Positions 48,801-57,342 of a DNA stretch of 64,000 nucleotides are shown piece after piece. Each line of letters opens with the position of its first letter. Positions within the stretch are counted from its first letter, which is position 1. Source of the DNA: Apostichopus japonicus (lineage: Eukaryota; Echinodermata; Holothuroidea; Aspidochirotida; Stichopodidae); NCBI RefSeq assembly GCF_037975245.1, contig NC_092569.1:15911001-15975000 (forward strand), in the 5' to 3' direction. A program made the position numbers and the translations under genes. The notes below the pieces were generated by a model. It saw only the letters and a program-made list of their open reading frames with translations. It made no database searches and was not told where the DNA came from.

Positions 48801-51800
48801 TCTGTTGTTCCTGTAAGAAACAAACAATACATCAACTTACTTTTGTACACAAACCAAGTCCCTGTGTAAGGATGTATCACCTAAAGGCATCCATAGTTTT
48901 CTCCTTGGTGGGCAGAGGATAAACAACTGCCCATAGTAACAACCCAGTGACCTTTGACATGGGTCTATTACATCATCCTTGTTTAGACCATGGTGTGTCA
49001 CATGGTCACAAAGGACACCATTTTGTTTTACTTTGGTTTATTTTTGGAATGAACAAGTCCAGACCTGTTGGGGAGGAGATATTGGGGGAAGAAAGAAGGT
49101 GAGAGGGAGAGTGTAATTAACTTTAGGAGAGGGTGGACGGCAGCTAGGGAGGAGAGAAGCGGTATTTTCTTATACTCTTGTCAGATTATTATGTAGAGAT
49201 TTTCAATAAATTAAATATGTAGCTTTTACCATATTATTGGTGTTCATCTCCATTTCTTTTGTGTGTGAATTGGACATTCTCAACCCAATGTTCCAGGTGG
49301 GTGCATTATGACACCCTGTAATTGCAGTATTTTATAATGAAAGACATTTTTTGTATTTATCTTACCAGGTAACGCAGTAGTTGGTAACTGAGTTGTACTT
49401 AATATTTTGCATTACGATACTTTGGCCATTAATTGTACGGTAAGAAAGAATATTTAGTATTTCTCTATATTTGTCATGATATAAAGTTTACTCGAATAAA
49501 GACGAATATCGTGAAATACACGCTCCAATATGCAGTGGCGTAGCTAGGATTTTTTGAGTGGGGGGGCCATGGGGGGGCTGTTCTTTCTAGTGGGGGGGCC
49601 GGAGGTTACTATCTAAGCGGAGCGCCACCATGGTTGGCGCGGAGCGTACAGAGAAAATTTGAGATTTTCAGCACCCCCCAGATCGCAGGAGATGGCACCT
49701 GTGAGGCAAAATAGCAACCAAAAAAGATGTGCAACTTTGGTGACAGAAATGCAAAAAAAGTTTTTTCTCTTTCATGCTGACTGGCCTTGCCAACTCAACC
49801 AGACTTTTAACTTGAGGGAAGTTGGCATCATTTGTAGGAATTTCAGAATTCCCAATATTTTATATCTCTACCATACACAAGATGCAAACCAAATTTCATT
49901 ACGGATGCGGTCCGTCTAGCTATTCATTTCGAGAGAAAAAAAGTGAAAACTACTTTCGGTCATATATAGTAACAAATTGTGACACGGTTAGACAGGCGCT
50001 TTGCGAGGAATTTGCCAAGGGAGGGGCAAAGCTTGTACCCAGACTTTCTAAGCGTAGCGCCACCATGAGTTGGCGCGAAGCGCAAAAGAAAATTTTGGCC
50101 GAAAATGCCTCCCAGATCGCTGGAAATGGCACTTCCCAGGCCTTGTAAGTTGCATCTAAGCATTTTCTGTTTTGAAATTACTAGCGATATCATAAAAAAA
50201 TACAAAACATATGCTTAAAAAAAAACTATGCCACCAAATATTGGGGGGGATATAAGATACTATATCCCCCACCTAAAATATTGGGGGGACATGTCCCCCC
50301 CGTCCCCCCCCCCCCATGATCGCCACCCATGAATACCTGATACCTCGGCTCAGAACAAACGGAGCCAATCTTTTGATAGATTGTTGCGCTAGGTGGAAGC
50401 ACTGAACATATTTTCAGCAGATATCGCTATCACGCAGCACAACAAGGTTCGTGGTGTATGGTCGCAATCGTCGCATCGACCATTGCTATGCCATGCTGTG
50501 TGACCATTCTCGATTACTACAGATATTGTATTATTCTTATTCTGCCAGATGCAGACGAGAAAATTGTGTAACTCTATTTCCCAAATTATTGAACAAAAAA
50601 TATTAGCGAATCGCACTGATGAGTGTTTTTTTTTACCCCATTCCCAGTGGGGGGGCCAGTGGGGGGGCCAGCCGATTTCATGGGGGGGCCTCGGCCCCCC
50701 CAGGCCCCCCCGTAGCTACGCCACTGCCAATATGAAAGCAAAAGACATCACGATAATGAAAGACATTTTTCTATTTATCTTACCACGTGACGTAGTAGTT
50801 GGTAACTGGGTTGTACTTGGCTTTATAGTTTCTTCTGTCGTTCCTGTGAGATACAAACCATACATCGCTCTATATTTTGCACAAAAACCAAATCCATGTA
50901 GTTGCAGTATTATTTATAGTGATTTATCTGTTCATTGTATAAATCGAAAGACTAGTGCAAATAAACCGAATCAGATATTAACATTTGGCGATACGATACA
51001 ATGACCATTGCTTGTACGGTAACAAGGAATAGTTGGTATTTCTCTCTATATGTCAAAGAGGAATATTATGCATTACACGTTCCGATATGAAAATAAAAGA
51101 CCACCATACTGAAAAATATGTTTCTATGTTTCCTACCAGGTGACGTAGTAGTTGGTAATTCAGTTGTACTTGGCTTTATTGTTTCTTTTGTCGTTCCTGT
51201 TAGATACAATCAATACTTCAATTTACTTTGCACAACAACCAAGTTCCTGTAATTACAGTATTATGTATAGTGATTTGTCCATTTAATAAGTGTCATTGAA
51301 ACCAAATCAAATATTAATATTTTGCATTACGATACATTGGTCATTAGGGTTAAAAAGAATAGTGGTATTTCTCTCTATTTGTCATGAAATAAAGTTTACT
51401 TGAATAAAGAGGAATATTTTAAAATACATGCTCCAATAAGAAAACAAAAGACATTAACAAAGTGAAAGAACACACACGCGAAAAAACAATTTTACTATTT
51501 ATCTTACCAGGTAACGTAGTAGTTGGTATTTCAGTTGTACTTGACTTTATTGTTTCTTCTGTCGTTCCTGTGAGATACATACAATACATCAACTGACTTT
51601 TCACAAAAACCAAATCCTTGTATTGGTAGTATTATGTATAGTGATTGTCAATTAAATCTATATATCTCGGAAGTGTCATTGAAACCAAATCAAATATTAA
51701 TATTTTGCATTACGATACATTGGTCATTAGGGTACGAAAGAATAATTGGTATTTCTCTCTATTTGTCATGTTATAAAGTTTACTCGAATAAAGAGGAATA

Positions 51801-54800
51801 TCATGAAACGCATTCTCCAATATGAAAACAAAAGACATCACCAAAGTGAGATAAAAAAAAAAAATTTTAAAAATCTATTTATCTTACCAGGTGACGTAGT
51901 AGTTGGTAACTGGGTTGTACTTGGCTTTATTGTTTCTTCTGTTGTTCCTATTAGAAACAAACAATACTTCAACTTAATTTTGAACACAAAAAAAACAAGT
52001 CTCTGTAATTACAGTATAATGTATAGTGATTTATCCGTTCATTGTTGTATAAATGGGAAGTGCAAATTAAACCGAATCAGATATAAATATTTGGCAATAC
52101 GATATAATTACCATTTCTTATATGGTAAAAAGACGTACTTGGTATTTCTCTCTATTTGTCATGATATAAAGTTTACTCGAATAAAAAGGAATATTATGCA
52201 TTAAACGTTCCGATATGAAAACAAAAGACATCACCACAGTGGGGAAAAAAATATGGTTCTATGTATCCTACCAGGTGACGTAGTAGTTGGTAATTCTGGC
52301 GTACTTGGCGGCTTTGTTTTTTGTGTCGTTTCTATCAAAATACAAGTATTACATCAAAAAGATTTATAGAACTTGCAATTATCAATAGCACCACTCTTTA
52401 TATTAAATATGTTAGAAATGATTTATCCAGGAAATATATGAATCCGAAGTGTATATTAATATTCACATTAATGATATTACACATTTGTTATTATATATTT
52501 TGATATACAATGATCTTTGTTAATGACAGCTATCACTACTAATACTATTGTTACTACTACTACTACAAATACTACAACTACTACTACTACTTAAAACAAT
52601 ATTTGTGTGTTGTAATATATCATGATGGGGCAAATGTAGTATATACTATATAAACTTACCAGATGGAGTAGTACTTGGTAATTCAGTAGAACTAGGCTTT
52701 CTTGTTTCTTCCGTCGTTACTTTAAGAATAGAAGGTTCGATTTCACTCACGTTTAATAAGTTATGCTTAAGTATATTTAATGTACAATATTGTACAATAT
52801 ATCAGTTGTTATATTTCCATTAAAAATACAACCCCGAAGTGTAAATGAAATTTAAGTAACATTTAGTTAATACTAGAGTTTCAGATAAGGTGAAAGTTAC
52901 CATCTGTAACAATTAAAGGAATTACTACAAGAGTTCAACGCTCCAAACCTGATGTTAGGAAAAGTAAATTTATATTACTTAAAACTTAACAGATGAGGTA
53001 GTAGTCAAGAAATTCACTAGTACTTGGCTTCAATGTTATTTTTGTCGTATATTAACTATAATGATATATAAAGTAAAACTTTAACCAATAATTAATTATA
53101 CTGGCATTAAACCATACAATAGTTTCATTATTAAACTCGCTGATTTTGATGCGCAATAATAAATGTTAGTAGGGATATTTAGATTCATTTGTAAGAATTT
53201 TACATGTATAATTCAAAGGTATGTGAATGGGTGAAACGAACAGTTCCTAATACTTTTTTAATTCCTATGTGTCTTTGTTTTCAAACAAATAGATTCTTTG
53301 TTTTACGAAATCATTAGGAGAAATGCAGGAGGAACACGAATCATAATCTATCTATAATTGGACAAGAATTGTAACACTTGCATATAATCAAACCTACTAG
53401 GTGACGTAATAGTTGGTATTTTACTTGTACTTGGATTTATCGCTTCTTGTGTTGTAACTATAGTAGAATATAAGAACAACGTTAACATATATGTAAGCAG
53501 GGTTATAGCTAGGAGATTGTGAGTGCTGGTTAAATAAATTTGCGAAGCGTAGCGAGCGTAGCGAGCGAAGCTCTCGCATCTCACGGCCGGGGGTCCAGGG
53601 GCCCGCTTAAGGTAAATAACAGAAAAAGGAAAAAGGAAAGATAAATTTGTTACTTTTGTTGTATTTCACAAGCATTTTACTATTTTTTTGTGCCGGCCAG
53701 TGGACTGTTTACTCACTTCCAATGCCGGCCGGCAGGCGTGAGTGGCGGTTACCACCGGCCGCCGCCGGCCCGGGTGGCTATAACCCTGTATGTAAGTATA
53801 CTTCCATCAAAGGTCACCTTTCTGTTTGAAAATCATTAAAGGCTTCGAAGGTCAAAACATCGTCAACCTTAGATATATTGTGTTTTACATAACCACATTA
53901 TTATGACAATGTCCTTTTATCTCTCTTTTCTTTTTCCTTTTTTTCCACCTAATCGCAGAGTTCGAAAGGATGAAATCTTCATAAAAGAGACAACGCATTT
54001 GTTATTCCAAGTAATTAAAAAAATACATGTTATAAAACGGAAAAGACAATACACCCGCGGCCGATTAATGTTTTATTGATAAACAACCGCGCTGTCATCG
54101 ACTGAATTTGTAATTTGCTTGTTCTCTGCGAATGTACCAACATTTTGGCAAATAAAAATAACATTTTCATTGTTGTATGATTATTAACAACGCAATAATA
54201 CCAACAACAAACAGAGAGTGTAGAGTCAGGAGGTATGGGGTGTGTTCGAGTTTTTGTTTTAAATTAAACGAATAGAGAGGCTTTAAGCAGTGGTGTATCC
54301 ATATCTTAACTATTTAGATGATTTAACTAAATTTTTAAGGAGCAATTCACATTGTGTAGCTTTCACTATTTTGTTACTCTGAAGAACACAGATCATTAAG
54401 TTTCTACCAACATAAGGAAGATAGTAACTATAATCACCTAGATTCAGACAATGGTGAAAGAAAGTAAACGAATATGACGATGACATACAATGACACTTAC
54501 AAGCAGGAGTAGTAGTCAGTTCTTTAACAGTACTTGGCCTTAATGGTTCGTGTGTCGTACCTACGAAAGTAATTTGAGTTATACTTAGTACACAACTTTA
54601 TATATAACATATTTTGGGGGCTGGGATTTACCCATTAAAATCAACAATAAATAGAGCAGAATAATAGGCTCGCGCTAGGACACATTCTGCCATATAATTA
54701 TACAATATGCATTGTTTTTACTCTCTATCTGTCTTTTTGCATGTTGCAAGCATACAAAACTTAACCAAAACTTACTCTCACTGGACTTTAAGCTCTAAAA

Positions 54801-57243
54801 AGCACGAAACACAAAACGAAAGAATAAAACTAGTGAAGCAATCATCAAAATAACCAGTTTGTGATAACAGTAAATTCTAGATACTAAATTCCAAATGATT
54901 TGTATAATAACGAGATAACATACCGTGTACGTGTTTACACTATTATGAAAACGACACACACACACAGAAAAACGACAAAAAGAAATCCACGCATATCCTG
55001 TACATATCTTAGCTACATGAAACCAAGTAGCAAATTTATGTTTTCATATTTAGTGTATTAATAATTGAAATAAAAAGCCCAGTCGTTAGAACAAATAACA
55101 TTAGTGTAGCGCAATGACCCTTCCTCGTTCAAATGAATAAGCTTACAATGGATAACTATATGTCTTATCTGTATGTATTGCTACTTTTCTTTCATTTTCG
55201 AAACTGATACGGTAACTCCACTTGTACTTACCTCCGTTTACCGATGGTCCAGTTGAAAATTTTGCCGTGTTGGTGCATGTCAAGTTGTCCCAAAATACAT
55301 ATTTATGAGCTAAATAATGTAATTAAAACGAAGAGCGATTCATTAAAATAAAAATAACATAAAATAATATAATATAGAATCAAGAACTTTAATAATGAAA
55401 ACACTGAAGGATTCATGCTACATAATCAACAGAGTTACTCTAACGATACGGAGATGGGCTTATTTACCCGTTAGCAGTTTTCCCCTTTAATTTAATTGCA
55501 ATATTATTTTCTCTTTTCTAAGCTGGCTCCAGTGAATTTAGCATGTCTGTTAAATTAGATTGATAAATTAAACACTAAATCTGTTCGTCATGTAGCAACC
55601 ATTTATTTTGAATAAACGTGAAGGCGATTTATGGTACCTTTAATGTATATTACATTGATTGCATGAACCAATGGAAAACCTCCCATGATATACCGCTAAA
55701 ATATATTCTAGTGACTAAAGGATAGAGTGCTTCACAAAATTGCTGAAAGCTTTATGTTCCTAGTATTTTGTATTGCAAAGGTATGGAATTCTAACATTTA
55801 GTGAATTATTGTAAATGCATCTGGCAACAGCAGAATGGATGATGTCATCATGGCAATTTAATGGCATATTGAAAATGTCTTGGGTTTTCTTTATAAATTT
55901 TGTCAATCATTTAACCACTGACAAAAGGAATACTTCTAAAAAACAAAGGAATTATTCTAAGTACAGTGAACCAATGACAGCTATGCAAACCATTGAAATG
56001 TATCAGTTTCAAGGAAAAGTCAACAAGAAGATTAAAGAAATGTAGGTAAAGCTTTCGAAGAGCATTTGCCCAGATGACGTCAGAGGCACCCGACTGTGAT
56101 CCAATTTCCTGGAGTAGTTGACGTAAAGATCACATAATTCAAACAAATATATCTCTAGGCAAAAATATTGAAAAAGGGTTTTCAACTTACAGTACAGAAT
56201 ACTTTATTAAGGAAAAGTCGCCCAGGAATGAACCTGGGCACGAAAACCAAACTACCGAACGACTGGTCCGCTCTCAACCCCAGTCCCCTTGCATCGGGAC
56301 TGTGACTGTGTGATCACAGTACAGAATATGTTTCTCTTCAATATACTTTTCACATAGTTTGTGGCCAGAAAATACTTTAACGTACCGTCACTATATCACC
56401 AAGTAACCTTGTTGCATTGTGAGTGTGAACAAGTTTTTAGAAAATCTATATGCATGATGTTAATTAAGCTGACTAGAGATAATAAAAAATAAAAAATAAA
56501 TACTTCATTTATTTAACCAAACGACACCTTTTTAACTATAAATATACATGAAAAAACCAAGCCCATTTGACTATGAATTTCCGAGAAGAGGTTCAATGAA
56601 GGGTTCCATAATTACCGTATTACCAAGTTGTTAAATTGAAAAACCGTCGTTATAGTTTGAATAAAGTTTCTTTAAAAGTTGACACATTCTTGTTATTTCC
56701 CATAAAATTCTTGTCCCTAGTAATCATTGTGATGGTCAATGCCGGCATTATAGAGTTTTGCTACTTAATGCATACAATTTACCATTATGCAAATAGCCTC
56801 GTGAATTTGATGTAAAACTTAATGTACTTTAAATTGACATAAAACAAACGGAATGACTCATTAGTATTACTCGCTTTCTCTGAAACAATAAATAACGTCT
56901 TCAAAGTTGCATATGAAGAGTATATACGTTAAAGTATACGTCCATGTATACAATGACCTTAATCATTTTAATTAACATTACTGTACATGAATTATTTTCT
57001 TAGACTAGGATTTTGTCTGAGACTTGCGTAGTGAACTTGATATCTTTTGGGTATAAGTAGCAACATTAAAACTCACAAACTAAAAAACATTTTAACGTAT
57101 ACAGCTTCTTAATTCATGAAGATATATTCTTTCTTCAGAGTTATAGGCCTAATTATTCATACATACACTAACAGTTACAAAGTATGTGGAATAGTAAACT
57201 TACCGTTGGTCAGGGATACGAGAAATACCAACAATATCTTCAT
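40655..57243 (-). CDS. FReD gene B: secreted fibrinogen-related protein with mucin-like repeat stalk
   Basis: Read on the minus strand, a signal-peptide exon (57243-57204), a linker exon (55309-55232), twelve intact stalk exons and three FReD exons (42609-42488, 41669-41405, 40956-40655) have GT/AG borders and matching phases. If all are used they make 507 aa. Residues 1-13 are a signal peptide (MKILLVFLVSLTN), 14-39 a linker with one Cys, 40-278 twelve 19-20-residue Thr/Ser/Pro repeats with core IKPSTT..LPTTT, likely O-glycosylated, and 279-507 the FReD (DCKDVYDAG ... VEMKIRPTS) with Ca motif STHDNDNDGC. All stalk exons are phase 1-1, so any subset can be spliced in frame. It lacks the TIL/EGF-like modules of gene A but shares the Cys-rich pocket insertion. 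Expected to be a secreted lectin on a mucin-like stalk; ligand unknown. Confidence 0.85.
41405..41669 (-). CDS. FReD B core exon
   Basis: Acceptor TTTTTTACAG, donor AACGCAG|GTTCGT; 265 nt, phase 0 to 1. Encodes VFQRRIDGTTDFYQNW, IGFGDVSANFWLGNDKIHYL and LRFDITTSGGQSQYAEYTEF. It is colinear with gene A exon 6, one codon longer. Confidence 0.9.
41873..42170. mobile_element. Palindromic MITE (family also at 59.5 kb)
   Basis: Inverted arms: TAGCATGTGCTATTAGG with GAGGATATGTATAAT on the left, and ATTACACATATCCTTAG with ATAGCACATGCTACCGATT on the right. The outer ends contain CACACAGAGCTTACAGTAAC and CTAGATGTGTATCGGG. It lies in the intron between the first two FReD exons of gene B. The same arms occur at 59455-59700. 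Ends are approximate. Confidence 0.7.
42488..42609 (-). CDS. FReD B first FReD exon
   Basis: Acceptor CTGTATTCAG, donor TGGACA|GTAAGT; 122 nt, phase 1 to 0. Encodes CKDVYDAGYTQDGVYKILP, GWPGAAFHVYCKM and DNGGGWT. The split first codon becomes Asp when joined to the preceding stalk exon. Confidence 0.88.
42610..43303 (-). other. FReD B intron between stalk and FReD
   Basis: No exon or element recognised in about 690 bp. Confidence 0.5.
43304..43363 (-). CDS. FReD B stalk exon 12 (most FReD-proximal)
   Basis: 60 nt, phase 1-1, acceptor TTTTCATAG, donor CACCTG|GTAAGT. Encodes GTTQHTIKPSTT then ESPTTTPPG. It is the stalk repeat next to the FReD. Confidence 0.8.
43715..43771 (-). CDS. FReD B stalk exon 11
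   Basis: 57 nt (one codon shorter than the rest), phase 1-1, donor CATCTG|GTATGA. Encodes GTTEAIKPSTT then ELPTTTSSG. Only about 100 bp of intron separates it from stalk exon 10. Confidence 0.78.
43872..43931 (-). CDS. FReD B stalk exon 10
   Basis: 60 nt, phase 1-1, donor TACCTG|GTAAGA. Encodes GTTEETIKPSTT then QLPTTTLPG. The intron upstream of it (on the minus strand) holds the 4.45 kb TIR element. Confidence 0.8.
44303..44366 (+). pseudogene. SAM-like N-terminal exon inside the TIR element
   Basis: ATG at 44303 opens MDLVRAKLLQWGLEKYVKNF and ends at a good donor (CAAAG|GTGAGT), phase 1. The pattern (L..WGLEKYV..F) matches helix 1-2 of a SAM-type domain. The candidate next exon at 45597 has an in-frame stop, so the gene looks broken or belongs to a decayed transposon. 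Confidence 0.45.
45597..45762 (+). pseudogene. Exon-like segment inside the TIR element
   Basis: Bordered by acceptor CTAAATTTCAG and donor ATATCAG|GTAAAT. After an early stop (TAG) the frame is open and reads FCAGTGRHEATVNLENRLRY then VRRKDQNKTKKSVCDPHKP. The family is not recognised; it is probably part of the same decayed gene as 44303-44366. Confidence 0.4.
45779..45957. repeat. Compound tetranucleotide tract (ATTT)n(ATTC)n(ATCC)n(ATTC)n
   Basis: About 45 tetranucleotide units that change stepwise from ATTT through ATTC to ATCC and back to ATTC, each block being internally pure. It lies inside the TIR element. Confidence 0.95.
46019..46150 (+). pseudogene. Exon-like segment inside the TIR element
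   Basis: Acceptor TTCTTCACAG, then DDAEECVISAVV in the phase predicted from the previous segment. After a frame change it reads GNVSGNWSITEPLISETIRR then VLWEIFSQKIHNR to a stop. Composition suggests former coding sequence; identity unknown. Confidence 0.35.
46556..46684. repeat. Imperfect GGT/GAT triplet tract
   Basis: Mixed GTGATG, GGTGGT and GATGAT units over about 130 bp, interrupted. Poly-His and poly-Asp frames across it are artefacts. Confidence 0.9.
48235..48475. repeat. CCGGATC-rich subterminal tandem repeat of the TIR element
   Basis: Two ~110 bp tandem copies of a GC-rich unit containing repeated TGATCCGG palindromes, GTGCCCCTGGGATCCGG and GATCAAATTTGATC. It lies next to the right end of the 4.45 kb element and may be a binding platform for its transposase (inference). 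Confidence 0.8.
48751..48810 (-). CDS. FReD B stalk exon 9
   Basis: 60 nt, phase 1-1, donor TACCTG|GTAAGA. Encodes GTTEETVKPSTT then QLPTTTLPG. The next exon copy upstream on the minus strand (49366-49400) is truncated. Confidence 0.8.
48865..49313. mobile_element. Solo LTR with 5 bp target duplication
   Basis: 449 bp starting TGTAAGGATG and ending CATTATGACA (TG...CA termini), flanked on both sides by CCCTG. Removing it and one CCCTG restores the short stalk intron as seen at 43772-43871. AATAAA near 49206 and the absence of internal coding sequence fit a solo LTR left by recombination. Confidence 0.75.
49366..49400 (-). pseudogene. Truncated FReD B stalk exon
   Basis: The 3' 35 nt of a stalk exon (STTQLPTTALPG) with its donor are intact. 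The 5' part and acceptor are replaced directly by intron sequence (AATATTTTGCATTACG). A deletion between two tandem units has removed half an exon and part of the intron. It cannot be spliced in. Confidence 0.8.
49533..50726. mobile_element. Non-autonomous hAT element, 1.19 kb
   Basis: The ends are CAGTGGCGTAGCTAGG and its inverted partner CGTAGCTACGCCACTG, flanked by the 8 bp duplication CCAATATG (49525-49532 and 50727-50734). An 8 bp duplication with CAGTG ends is the hAT pattern. The inner ends are rich in G7CC runs. A module (CTAAGCGGAGCGCCACCATG) occurs twice inside, at 49612 and near 50049, and again at 33.7 kb. There is no transposase. Confidence 0.85.
50784..50843 (-). CDS. FReD B stalk exon 8
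   Basis: 60 nt, phase 1-1, donor CACGTG|GTAAGA. Encodes GTTEETIKPSTT then QLPTTTSRG; an Arg replaces the usual Pro. Confidence 0.8.
51137..51196 (-). CDS. FReD B stalk exon 7
   Basis: 60 nt, phase 1-1, donor CACCTG|GTAGGA (weaker than the usual GTAAGA). Encodes GTTKETIKPSTT then ELPTTTSPG. Confidence 0.8.
51508..51567 (-). CDS. FReD B stalk exon 6
   Basis: 60 nt, phase 1-1, donor TACCTG|GTAAGA. Encodes GTTEETIKSSTT then EIPTTTLPG. Confidence 0.8.
51888..51947 (-). CDS. FReD B stalk exon 5
   Basis: 60 nt, phase 1-1, donor CACCTG|GTAAGA. Encodes GTTEETIKPSTT then QLPTTTSPG. Spacing to neighbouring copies is 380 and 384 bp. Confidence 0.8.
52272..52331 (-). CDS. FReD B stalk exon 4
   Basis: 60 nt, phase 1-1, donor CACCTG|GTAGGA. 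Encodes ETTQKTKPPSTP then ELPTTTSPG; more diverged at its 5' half. Confidence 0.75.
52530..52595. repeat. Short (ACT)n triplet tract
   Basis: Imperfect ACT repeats in an intron of gene B. Confidence 0.85.
52660..52719 (-). CDS. FReD B stalk exon 3
   Basis: 60 nt, phase 1-1, donor CATCTG|GTAAGT. Encodes VTTEETRKPSST then ELPSTTPSG. Confidence 0.75.
52990..53049 (-). pseudogene. Decayed FReD B stalk exon
   Basis: The position, length and core (LKPSTS ... TTTSS-like) match a stalk exon, but the donor is CATCTG|TTAAGT (GT to TT) and no AG precedes the 5' edge. Both splice sites are lost, so it should not be used. Confidence 0.75.
53398..53457 (-). CDS. FReD B stalk exon 2
   Basis: 60 nt, phase 1-1, acceptor CTACTATAG, donor CACCTA|GTAGGT. 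Encodes VTTQEAINPSTS then KIPTITSP. The last base is A instead of G, which changes the residue formed at the next junction. Confidence 0.7.
53498..53788. mobile_element. hAT-type MITE, 291 bp
   Basis: The ends are CAGGGTTATAGC and GCTATAACCCTG, flanked by the 8 bp duplication TATGTAAG (53490-53497 and 53789-53796). The interior has repeated GCGTAGCGAGC and GCCGGCCGG GC-rich segments. It lies in a gene B intron. Confidence 0.85.
53797..54500 (-). other. FReD B intron, nothing recognised
   Basis: About 700 bp of intron without an exon copy or a defined element. Confidence 0.5.
54501..54560 (-). CDS. FReD B stalk exon 1 (signal-peptide-proximal)
   Basis: 60 nt, phase 1-1, acceptor CTTTCGTAG, donor CTGCTT|GTAAGT. 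Encodes GTTHEPLRPSTV then KELTTTPA. It is the most diverged intact copy, as expected for the edge of a tandem array. Confidence 0.65.
55232..55309 (-). CDS. FReD B exon 2 (linker)
   Basis: 78 nt, phase 1-1, acceptor CATTATTTAG, donor CGGAG|GTAAGT. Encodes HKYVFWDNLTCTNTAKFSTG then PSVNG. The single Cys could make an inter-chain disulphide (inference). It occupies the place of gene A exon 2. Confidence 0.6.
55310..56188 (-). other. FReD B first intron, proximal part
   Basis: No exon recognised. A + strand frame at 55815-56045 shows no family resemblance. Confidence 0.4.
56202..56315 (-). mobile_element. SINE-like element, 5'-truncated copy
   Basis: 114 bp flanked by an exact 13 bp duplication (ACAGTACAGAATA at 56189-56201 and 56316-56328). 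On the minus strand it begins at GATCACACAGTCACAG and ends with a hairpin (CCCAGG/CCTGGG) and an AT-rich tail. It matches the body of the element at 63174-63367 but lacks the U2-like head, as expected for a 5'-truncated retrotransposed copy. Confidence 0.8.
56329..57203 (-). other. FReD B first intron, distal part
   Basis: About 870 bp with no recognised feature. Confidence 0.4.
57204..57243 (-). CDS. FReD B exon 1 (signal peptide)
   Basis: Encodes MKILLVFLVSLTN with donor CAACG|GTAAGT, phase 1; joined to exon 2 the next residue is Ala. Two more in-frame ATGs lie upstream, at 57249 (adding 2 residues) and 57279 (adding 12, MKKRDISQSIMI). The downstream ATG gives the most typical signal peptide, but an earlier start would also be accepted. 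Confidence 0.7.
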
Positions 57244-57299
57244 AATCATTATAGATTGTGATATATCCCTCTTCTTCATCTTCCTGTTTTATTTTAAAG

Positions 57300-57300
<1 letters not shown>

Positions 57301-57340
<40 letters not shown>
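57301..57340. repeat. (TA)n microsatellite just upstream of FReD B
   Basis: About 20 TA units 22-60 bp upstream of the earliest start codon of gene B. It could supply a TATA-like promoter, but this is only positional. Confidence 0.9.

Positions 57341-57342
<2 letters not shown>

Noticed and set aside
50549-51004. A 151-codon + strand frame, and a similar 152-codon frame at 51746-52204
   Set aside because: They run antisense to the stalk exons of gene B and through transposon and intron sequence. Their shared GNWVVLGFIVSSVV segment is just the reverse complement of the repeated exon.
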